This document shows positions 10,101 through 13,911 of a DNA stretch of 13,911 nucleotides, one piece after another (the first letter of the stretch is position 1; every line of letters begins with the position of its first letter). This DNA comes from Phoronis pallida (lineage: Eukaryota > Phoronida > Phoronidae), in contig JAOXYC010115555.1 in assembly GCA_028565715.1 (NCBI GenBank), positions 1 to 13,911 of the forward strand, given 5' to 3'. A program made the translations under genes and the position numbers. The notes beneath the pieces were generated by a model that ran no database searches, had not been told where the DNA came from, and worked only from the letters and a program-made list of their open reading frames with translations.

Positions 10101-10534
10101 ACTTTAAACTTTGTCCTGGACACAATTAAACTTCGTTACTTTTTTTAGTCAAAGCGATGAAAAGTTTCTTCATAAATCGTGTTGTTTACTTGATATGCTT
10201 CTAAAAGATTTTTTTTTTAAATTCAAAACGTTTATTATTCAGTGAGTGCCAACGAAAAAAAAATAACAATAATTGACAATGGCACTCTAAATTCGTAAGT
10301 AGCGATGTATGCGTTGAAATAATTGTTGTTGCCCCGGGTTGTTGTACTATCATTCATGGTTTTGATTGAGGAATAATTTAAGACTTTCTTTTTATTTTAG
10401 CGACAATGTGGATGAATTGGTTTCTTGTTGGTTGCGTCGTATTCTGCTTCGTCGTTTTGCTATTTCTCAAGGAGAACTATGCCAGACTCAAAATAGACGT
10501 GGAGAAATTTACTATTATGGTGAACGATCAATGA
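3867..10534 (+). CDS. SLC49A4: SLC49A4/DIRC2-like lysosomal MFS transporter (12 exons, duplicated exon 4)
   Basis: Twelve exons join as 3867-4119, 4951-5097, 5398-5488, 5814-5977 or 6201-6364, 6636-6707, 7084-7146, 7677-7806, 8132-8240, 8599-8666, 9275-9393, 9817-9999 and 10401-10534. They give 1533 nt and 510 residues, with GT-AG borders and matching phases throughout. ATG 3867 has a good context (GCAATGG) and an in-frame TGA at 3843-3845. An acidic/polar cytosolic N-terminus (1-69) precedes about 12 membrane segments. Family marks are RRW before TM1, WNTWGPI (87-93), ALL.NWGPI (109-117), WLMDVKGLR (128-136), GPVSM (TM4), the PPTAPSV hinge (283-289), AGWIGF (346-351), RLADF (366-370) and FYE..CE..FP..EG (426-440). 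This WNTWGPI pattern separates SLC49A4 from FLVCR1/2. Vertebrate SLC49A4 (about 478 residues) is a lysosomal-membrane, glycosylated, electrogenic protein, reported to export pyridoxine with protons; the substrate here is inferred. YGSI (39-42) could be a YxxPhi sorting signal. Confidence 0.95.
4120..4309 (+). other. SLC49A4: Start of intron 1
   Basis: Intron 1 runs 4120-4950 (831 nt, GTATGA ... TTTTGCCAG). It is the longest intron of the gene and hosts the antisense tRNA-Leu and the SINE-like copy annotated separately. The stretch up to 4309 is unremarkable AT-rich sequence. Confidence 0.8.
4310..4393 (-). tRNA. tRNA-Leu (anticodon UAG), antisense in intron 1
   Basis: Read on the minus strand it starts GGTAGCG at 4393 and closes with CGCTGCC at 4311-4317, forming a full 7-bp acceptor stem, with A as discriminator (4310). 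A GCC/GGC D stem with GGTCTAAGG loop bases, anticodon stem TTGGT/ACCAG, loop TTTAGGC with anticodon TAG (4357-4355), a long variable arm TCTCTTCGGAGG and the T arm GTGGG-TTCGAAT-CCCAC all fit leucine tRNA. The B box GGTTCGAAT is intact and there is no intron. Two features are unusual. There are four bases (ACTG) instead of two between acceptor and D stems, and no TTTT Pol III terminator follows closely. It may therefore be a retroposed or decaying copy rather than an active gene. Confidence 0.8.
4731..4905 (+). mobile_element. tRNA-derived SINE-like element (approximate ends)
   Basis: It opens with a 14-bp hairpin (TAGTGCAGTGGCTT and its complement around TT, 4731-4760). A segment like a tRNA anticodon arm and T arm follows, with a perfect Pol III B box, GGTTCGATCCC, at 4794-4804. 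A non-tRNA body continues to about 4885 and ends in an AT-rich tail. A-box-like bases (TGGCTTTTAAGC) sit about 55 nt before the B box, as in tRNA-headed SINEs. The likely anticodon stem does not pair well, so it is not a tRNA gene. The element ends only a few tens of bases before the exon 2 acceptor. Confidence 0.5.
4951..5097 (+). CDS. SLC49A4: SLC49A4-like coding exon 2
   Basis: Acceptor TTTTTTTGCCAG and donor GTAACG; phase 1 in, phase 1 out (147 nt). It encodes residues 85-133 and the first base of G134: AVWNTWGPI, a lumenal loop, ALLSNWGPI and TM2, then WLMDVK. The acidic residue in LMDVKG sits where MFS proteins carry the loop 2-3 motif. This is the most family-diagnostic exon. Confidence 0.93.
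5398..5488 (+). CDS. SLC49A4: SLC49A4-like coding exon 3
   Basis: Acceptor TTGTAG, donor GTAATT; 91 nt, phase 1 in, phase 2 out. It encodes GLRISS (completing G134), a glycine-rich TM3 (about 137-156) including GAGIRC, and the lumenal loop up to the first two bases of W164. The W is completed by the first G of whichever exon 4 copy is used, so both copies give the same residue. Confidence 0.92.
5814..5977 (+). CDS. SLC49A4: Alternative exon 4a (TM4-TM5 module)
   Basis: Acceptor CTGACCTTCCAG, donor GTACCA; 164 nt, phase 2 in, phase 1 out. It encodes residues 165-218: LINVGHILNG, GPVSMA, QWF, SERITATA and the TM5 segment SNDLGYGISF. The family's ER.TATA motif is kept. Aspartate 209 lies inside the predicted TM5, where copy 4b has tyrosine. 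It is intact and in frame with exons 3 and 5. The donor is weak at positions +4 to +6, which may matter for regulated use. It shares 26 of 54 residues with 4b. Confidence 0.9.
6201..6364 (+). CDS. SLC49A4: Alternative exon 4b (TM4-TM5 module), tandem duplicate of 4a
   Basis: A pyrimidine-rich acceptor (CTTTCTTCTTGCAG) and donor GTATTT border 164 nt, the same length and phases as 4a. It encodes LIHAGHFFNG, GPVSMA, LWFPP, NQRTTATS and SAVFNYVGMG, over the same residues 165-218. It keeps the family's NY.G pattern in TM5, but has QR where 4a has ER. Joining 4a to 4b shifts the frame and meets TAG after 11 codons. Omitting both makes exon 5 read out of frame to a TAA. The two copies therefore behave as mutually exclusive exons. 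The open frame that extends upstream of 6201 is intronic. Confidence 0.9.
6636..6707 (+). CDS. SLC49A4: SLC49A4-like coding exon 5 (lumenal loop, symmetric)
   Basis: Acceptor TTTATTCCAG, donor GTAATG; 72 nt, phase 1-1. It encodes residues 219-242: GPLMV closing TM5, then a hydrophilic lumenal loop with N-glycosylation sequons NTT (231-233) and NAT (234-236). In mammalian DIRC2 this loop is glycosylated and cut by cathepsin L, so the position fits. As a multiple of three with equal phases it could be skipped without a frameshift. Confidence 0.88.
6725..6847 (+). mobile_element. Retroposon 3'-tail-like sequence with (CATT)n
   Basis: An AT-rich stretch ends in GATGAGGAAATAAATTTATT followed by about five CATT units (6829-6847). 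Short tetranucleotide tails of this kind are typical of the 3' ends of CR1/L2/RTE-class LINEs and the SINEs they mobilise. No reverse transcriptase frame is present, so this would be a severely 5'-truncated copy. The left boundary is uncertain; a plain microsatellite cannot be excluded. Confidence 0.35.
7084..7146 (+). CDS. SLC49A4: SLC49A4-like coding exon 6 (lumenal loop, symmetric)
   Basis: Acceptor TTATTTCAG, donor GTAAGG; 63 nt, phase 1-1. It completes D243 and encodes residues to 263, including IGKNVTIEDVKSDIRILM, with a third sequon NVT (247-249), before TM6. It is small but supported by exact phase continuity and by both splice sites. It is also a frame-neutral cassette. Confidence 0.85.
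7147..7676 (+). other. SLC49A4: Intron 6, nothing further seen
   Basis: This 530-nt intron (GTAAGG ... CTCTTTCAG) holds no recognisable gene, repeat or structured element. Introns 2 (5098-5397), 5 (6708-7083), 7 (7807-8131), 8 (8241-8598), 10 (9394-9816) and 11 (10000-10400) are likewise ordinary, apart from the tail noted in intron 5 and a short palindrome in intron 10. Confidence 0.7.
7677..7806 (+). CDS. SLC49A4: SLC49A4-like coding exon 7
   Basis: Acceptor TCTCTTTCAG, donor GTATGA; 130 nt, phase 1 in, phase 2 out. It encodes E264 through K307: the rest of TM6 (AGYCALVFLLMLVYFP) and the central cytosolic loop with PPTAPSVSA (283-291), which parallels the PP..PPSVAA hinge of SLC49A4, followed by a basic stretch and GLLGLF leading to TM7. 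Confidence 0.92.
8132..8240 (+). CDS. SLC49A4: SLC49A4-like coding exon 8
   Basis: Acceptor TTATACAG, donor GTATAA; 109 nt, phase 2 in, phase 0 out. It encodes residues 308-343: NFWIVAIPYGLSTGVYGGWG (TM7) and SVLGVNLKNLDVEQ. In the family the same place has IP.GVF.GWS.VL followed by a lumenal loop ending in Q, immediately before AGWIGF. Confidence 0.92.
8599..8666 (+). CDS. SLC49A4: SLC49A4-like coding exon 9
   Basis: Acceptor TATTTGTAG, donor GTATAG; 68 nt, phase 0 in, phase 2 out. It encodes TEAGWIGFYSTIAGCAAGFVV and A (344-365), that is TM8, with R366 split across the next junction. AGWIGF is strongly conserved in SLC49A4 proteins. The exon is too short to stand out as an open frame. Confidence 0.9.
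8667..9274 (+). other. SLC49A4: Intron 9, nothing further seen
   Basis: This 608-nt intron (GTATAG ... CTCTTTTTTGCAG) is the second longest of the gene. No exon, repeat or RNA gene is visible in it. The short open frame that runs into exon 10 from 9210 is intronic before 9275. Confidence 0.7.
9275..9393 (+). CDS. SLC49A4: SLC49A4-like coding exon 10
   Basis: Acceptor CTCTTTTTTGCAG, donor GTAAGA; 119 nt, phase 2 in, phase 1 out. It completes R366 and encodes LADFFSGHIK (the R-x-A-D-F motif of the TM8-TM9 cytosolic loop), TM9 (FFLLGLTLLGVGSSVWL) and the beginning of the next lumenal loop (AYIPFST). Confidence 0.93.
9817..9999 (+). CDS. SLC49A4: SLC49A4-like coding exon 11
   Basis: Acceptor TTCGTTTCAG, donor GTAAGT; 183 nt, phase 1-1. 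It encodes residues 406-466: TM10, the conserved NGTIPLFYEMSCE with FP..EG.TSG, then TM11 (LLTFLNNVVALVFLFIFM). The glutamates E428, E432 and E439 match conserved acidic positions of the family and are candidates for ion coupling (inference). Confidence 0.94.
10401..10534 (+). CDS. SLC49A4: SLC49A4-like coding exon 12 and stop
   Basis: Acceptor TTTATTTTAG; phase 1 in; stop TGA 10532-10534. It encodes P467 (completed), MWMNWFLVGCVVFCFVVLL (TM12) and a tail KENYARLKIDVEKF to residue 510. The human protein has a similar RESYDRLYLDV-like tail. A longer open frame across this exon (10366-10614) is in another reading frame and is not the product. Confidence 0.93.
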
Positions 10535-10774
10535 CGTTCATGGATAGAACGACCAAGGGGAAATTTAACACTGACCTTTCGCAAGAAACACTACTCGGAG
10601 AGAGAGAATTATAGTTTTACATTATTTCAATACTCACGTGCCTATTGCGAGGATTTTTTAACTTACTTTCATGCTTCGTGAAGTTCCAGCATGGTGGAAT
10701 GACGTCATGAAACTCTGACTGTGATATGTCCTTATTGTTTTGTTAGTGGTGATATAGAGGATAATTTACTACTG

Positions 10775-10863
10775 TCATTGAATAATACATTTCTCAAAAT
10801 GAGTCAAAATCCGAGCCTTTGGCGAGGATTTTGACGAGTTTTGAGAAATTTACTATTCAATGA
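10775..10863. repeat. Foldback (inverted repeat) element 2
   Basis: The left arm (from TCATTGAATAATACATTTCT at 10775) and the right arm (ending AGAAATTTACTATTCAATGA at 10863) are imperfect reverse complements. They share ATTTCTCAAAA and GTCAAAATCC blocks around a short loop near 10818. There are no coding frames. It is unrelated in sequence to elements 1 and 3. Lying about 240 nt after the stop codon, it would fold as a hairpin in the 3' UTR if transcribed. Confidence 0.7.
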
Positions 10864-11241
10864 CGACAAGTTTATTGTTCCTTTACTCACATGAAACAGT
10901 GGCGATGCATTGTCGAAGAAAAAACGAGTCGCGTATGAATACAGTGATCCGTCAGAGTGTGTTATTTTCAATAATACATTTTAGATTGAACTTATCATGT
11001 GAAAAATGTCATTCCCAATGAAAACAAACGAGAGATTAAAACTGGATGACGTACAGCAATTAAGCTAAAGGAATAAGGAAAGACGCGGGACTTATTTATT
11101 TTACCCACACTTATACAATTTAGTAATGCCGGGGCCTGTTGCGATCAAATATATTAAATCTTAAACTGCATCACTGTGTCTCATGGTACGGATCCTTCGT
11201 TGTTGCGAGAAAGAAGTGACTTCAAAGTCTGACATATTACA

Positions 11242-11247
11242 AATAAA
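11242..11247 (+). promoter_or_regulatory. SLC49A4: Candidate polyadenylation signal
   Basis: A canonical AATAAA is followed within 10-40 nt by T/GT-rich sequence (TTCAGTGTTTTATTTGATTT), as expected for a cleavage site and downstream element. It would give a 3' UTR of roughly 0.7 kb. Confidence 0.45.
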
Positions 11248-11494
11248 AAGTTCAGTGTTTTATTTGATTTCATAAAATTTTATTTGCGTTTGTACATGTT
11301 TGACAACGATCACAATATAAGCAGTAACTGAATGATTTAGCTCACATTACTAATTGCAATTGCCCATGCAAAATTAACGTGTTTGTACAAACAAAACCAG
11401 AAAGGGAGACCGCAACTGGGCAAAGATTGGGAGGACTGCACAGAACAGAGTCGGGTGGAAAGCATTGGTTGAGGCCGGCTTTATTCCCTGGGGA

Positions 11495-12165
11495 ACCAGG
11501 ATTTTCAGTTCGGCCATATTGATTATGTTGTGACCACAACTAACTTGAGAACGCTTTGACCAATGGTGAAACTTTGTACAATGTATAAATGTTTTTGGCA
11601 TGAAAAGGGAAGGCTGCTTTCGAAAACCGGCGTGTTCCGTCAACAATTGTGCCCCCTGGTGGGATTTTCAGTTCGGCCATATTGAATTATCAGCATTACA
11701 CTTTGTTGTGACCTCATTAAATCAAGAACGCTTTGACGAATTTTGATGAAACTTTGCAAACTTGTTCTTGGCATGACAAGGAAGGCTGCTTTCGAAAACC
11801 AATAACTTGAGAACGCTTTGACCAATGGTGATGAAACTTTGTACATGTATAAATGTTTTTGGCATAAAAAGGAAGGCTGCTTTCGAAAACCGGCGTGTTC
11901 CGTCAACAATTGTGCCCCCTGTTGGGATTTTCAGATCGGCAATATTGATTATGTTGTGACCACAATAAATTGAGGACGCTTTGAGCGATGTTGATGAAAC
12001 TTTGTATAAATGTTTTTGGCATGAAAAGGAAGGCTGCTTTCGAAAACGGGCGTGTGTCGTCAACAATTGTGCCCCCTGGTGGGATCAGTTTGGCCATATT
12101 GAATTATCAGCGTTAATTACACTTTGTTGTGACCTCATTAACTCAAGAAAGCTTTGATGAATTTT
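11495..12165. repeat. Degenerate minisatellite, unit about 160 bp
   Basis: About four or five diverged, head-to-tail copies are present. The block GGCTGCTTTCGAAAAC recurs at 11612, 11784, 11875 and 12032, CAACAATTGTGCCCCCTG at 11641, 11904 and 12061 (11904 is CCCCTGT, the others CCCCTGG), and TTCAG(T/A)TCGG near 11503, 11667 and 11930. Spacings of 172, 91 and 157 show that the second copy is fused to a truncated third. Some units read GATTATGTTGTGACCACAA and others GAATTATCAGC plus TTGTTGTGACCTCATTAA, so at least two subtypes alternate. Minus-strand open frames repeat the same peptide start three times and are by-products. Confidence 0.85.
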
Positions 12166-12194
12166 TTCTCACAGCAATAAACTTGCATCTGGGT

Positions 12195-12342
12195 AAAAAA
12201 AATCCAAAAAAAATCTGCAAATGGGTTGATTTGAGAGCTTTTGTGTCCGATTTTAACCTTCTCAGGCTTAAGAGAAGGTTGGACTCAGTTCTTTCGGATA
12301 AAAAGCTCTCAAATCACGCTTTACAGATTTTTGGAATGTTTT
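12195..12342. repeat. Foldback (inverted repeat) element 3
   Basis: The left arm (12195-12263) and right arm (12272-12342) are imperfect reverse complements. Shared blocks are TGATTTGAGAGCTTTT, a TCCGA block, and the innermost AACCTTCTC/GAGAAGGTT around an 8-nt loop; the outer parts are A-rich versus T-rich. The right arm is interrupted by extra bases (GACTCAGTTC region). It directly abuts the minisatellite, so the two may belong to one composite repeat. Confidence 0.7.
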
Positions 12343-12591
12343 GACTCAGTTTAAATGTTCATTAAAGGACTCATACACACAATTCTAGTTGATTTGAATT
12401 CTGACGCAAGATCGGGACCCACAAGGAGACAGTATCTTTAAAACAATTGAAACTGTCTAAGACATTTGTAACGGGAGTGACCGTTTCATATCTTTCCGTG
12501 CGGTACTCAGACGGCCACGACAGTGCCGCGCGACTTGATTGAATAATGATCAGCCTCTGACCGGTCGACTACCGTATAGCCCGGCATATGA

Positions 12592-12601
12592 GCGCATGCG
12601 C
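12592..12601. promoter_or_regulatory. NRF1-like palindrome
   Basis: GCGCATGCGC is the exact core of the NRF1 consensus found in many CpG-rich animal promoters, and it sits inside the GC-richer patch. No neighbouring transcription unit is identified, so function is uncertain. Confidence 0.3.
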
Positions 12602-13284
12602 CTGTGAAATGATGCATTTTTCTCAAGTTTGTTGGCGACTCAAATGCTCGCGTAGGCCTATAGGCGCATGAGTCTGAATTCCGCAGTTAGGAGCAAGCCC
12701 GGGGGAGCAAGTGGGCCGTCAATTGCGGGGCTCAATACTGTAGACCACTAAACCAGTGTCATTGGATGATGCCACATATACATAATAAAAATCTGTCCAA
12801 CACGCGACGGTCACTTTTATTGAAATAATTAATATCGACTGACTACCTTGCGGGTAGACTGTACTCCAGCCCCTTCGACGACGGACTGAGTTCAGTCTAC
12901 CTTGCGGGCTACCTTGCTTTCGGAATTCTGATGTCGCCGCATGTAGTGGTAGGCCTACTTGCCGGGCCTACTTGGATGGCACTCGGGTCAGAGTCGTACT
13001 GGGAGGCCCCATGAGAAGGGCGCGAACTGGGTGACACCACTCAACAGTTGCAAATATCGGTGAGTTGAATTTCAAAGAGTTCTCAATAGTCATCTTTTAA
13101 AAATAATTAAGAATTTAATCTACAATGCTTTAAGGTTACGGCGATTGGCTATTTCCAACCATATTCACATGAACATATCTTTAAGACTCGTAAAGAGAAT
13201 CAACCCATAAAAGTATATATTTTCTGAAATTAGAATGACAAATATATTCCACTTCAGTACTCACAAATCTGTGTCAGTCTCATC

Positions 13285-13294
13285 GTCACGTGAC
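13285..13294. promoter_or_regulatory. Perfect CLEAR-type E-box
   Basis: GTCACGTGAC is identical to the CLEAR element recognised by TFEB-class factors at lysosomal and autophagy genes. It lies 2.75 kb past the transporter stop codon and about 460 nt before the possible first exon at 13750, so it could serve either gene or neither. Confidence 0.3.
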
Positions 13295-13689
13295 TTGACT
13301 TTTTAGGTAAAAAAGTCCTTTTTTGAAAGGGAGAGCAGAATTGAAAATTAAAAAAAAATGATATTTGTTTAAACATGGTGCTTCAAAGCAACAACATACA
13401 ACCTTCAAATTGGTGTCGGGAAATTTTGATGGACCTGCTCGATTTGTTATAATTTGACATTTTATGCTTTTTTGTCACTTAATTCTAAGAAAACATCCAA
13501 ACCCTTGATTTTTGGGAGCTCATATGTCGCCTAAACTAAGACTTATTTAAAAAATCTGAGACAGTCCAAAGTTGTCACTAAATAGATTTATTCGACTGGT
13601 AGCAATATAAATGTTCTTGTTAGTCTTGTAGTTATCTCAATAGGTGTCTCTGCTCAGAGTGAGAGTGCTGCCACCTTGCGGTAAACATA

Positions 13690-13749
13690 GGCACTTCAAA
13701 AACACATAATGGCGCCGTTTGTTTAACTTCCGTTTTTACGAATTAAGAC
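13690..13749 (+). promoter_or_regulatory. Possible TATA-less promoter of a downstream gene
   Basis: ATGGCGCC (about 13709-13716, YY1-like) and ACTTCCGT (ETS-like, about 13726-13733) are spaced as in short housekeeping promoters. They are preceded by GCTGCCACCTTGCGG (about 13668) and followed within 20 nt by a well-placed ATG. All motifs are short, so this is a suggestion based on their clustering only. Confidence 0.25.
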
Positions 13750-13756
13750 ATGGGAT
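13750..13756 (+). other. Possible very short first coding exon of a next gene
   Basis: ATG GGA T is followed immediately by a perfect donor GTAAGT (13757-13762). The ATG has a good context (GACATGG). This would be a phase-1 exon with only two full codons, followed by an intron leaving the window. No downstream exon is visible before 13911, so this cannot be confirmed here. Confidence 0.2.
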
Positions 13757-13911
13757 GTAAGTATTTTTGACTTCAGAATGTAATTTCGACCATCTAAATG
13801 CCATATATTGTCCATAACTTGCGGCCTGAACTATGCTACCTAAACATTACACCTGAAACAGATCTTGAATTGCTTTGATGAGTGAATTCAAAGCGATGGT
13901 CAGCAGAATCT

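Larger units (their letters stand above)
10535..11270 (+). other. SLC49A4: Probable 3' UTR of the transporter gene
   Basis: This is non-coding, AT-rich sequence between the stop codon and the first good AATAAA (11242-11247). It contains foldback element 2. ATTAAA variants at 11035-11040 and 11153-11158 could give shorter ends. The extent is inferred from the signal only. Confidence 0.4.
12345..13660. other. Intergenic DNA with a GC-richer patch, no supported gene
   Basis: No coding region is supported on either strand. The part from about 12480 to 13030 is visibly richer in G+C and CpG than the rest of the window. It holds repeated CTACCTTGCGGG (12843 and 12897) and an inverted GGTAGACTG/CAGTCTACC pair (12853-12901). 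The remainder to 13660 is AT-rich and featureless apart from the sites listed separately. Confidence 0.45.

Noticed and set aside
3867-10534. FLVCR1/2 (SLC49A1/2) or SLC49A3 identity
   Set aside because: WNTWGPI, the PP..PSV hinge and FYE..CE..FP..EG follow SLC49A4/DIRC2 rather than the FLVCR patterns. A lineage-specific SLC49A4 paralogue remains possible.
10366-10614. 82-codon + strand frame over exon 12
   Set aside because: It is in a different frame from the one continuing exon 11, is not membrane-like and starts inside intron 11.
11342-12097. Repeated minus-strand frames beginning MLTEHAGFRKQPS
   Set aside because: They are translations of successive minisatellite units, with no sign of selection or shared length.
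11495-12165. CRISPR-like array
   Set aside because: Units are about 160 bp, diverged and without short spacers, and the host is an animal.

Overview
The window looks like nuclear DNA of an animal, most likely a marine invertebrate; a mollusc or other lophotrochozoan is a guess. It is AT-rich, with one intron-split gene bounded by GT-AG introns of about 0.2-0.8 kb. It also holds a type-2 (long variable arm) tRNA-Leu, a tRNA-derived SINE-like copy, a (CATT)n retroposon-type tail, foldback elements and a minisatellite. There is no sign of bacterial operon structure or of a virus.

The one gene I can support lies on the + strand at 3867-10534. I rebuilt it exon by exon. Twelve coding exons join into a 1533-nt reading frame (510 residues) encoding a 12-TM major facilitator protein of the SLC49A4/DIRC2 branch, a lysosomal transporter family. 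Exon 4 is present twice in tandem (4a at 5814-5977, 4b at 6201-6364). Both copies are exactly 164 nt, have the same flanking intron phases and are intact, and the encoded 54-residue blocks are about 48% identical. Because 164 is not a multiple of three, using both or neither causes a frameshift to an early stop, so a working mRNA must contain exactly one. This is the hallmark of mutually exclusive splicing, here swapping the TM4-TM5 module of the transporter, and it is the most interesting thing in the window. The next two exons (72 and 63 nt, both symmetric phase 1-1) encode the glycosylated lumenal loop and could be skipped without breaking the frame.

Layout: 1-3600 is non-coding DNA with a 177-bp foldback element (2215-2391) and a duplicated E-box segment. 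3600-3866 is the gene's proximal 5' region, with an M-box-like site and upstream ATGs. Intron 1 contains an antisense tRNA-Leu(UAG)-like gene and a SINE-like copy, and intron 5 a retroposon-like tail. 10535-11270 is the probable 3' UTR, containing a second foldback and ending near an AATAAA. 11495-12165 is a degenerate minisatellite, followed by a third foldback (12195-12342). 12345-13911 has no clear gene, but carries NRF1-like and CLEAR-like motifs and, near 13690-13756, what may be a TATA-less promoter with a very short first coding exon of a next gene.

All assignments rest on reading the sequence and on recall of protein families. No searches or transcript data were available.
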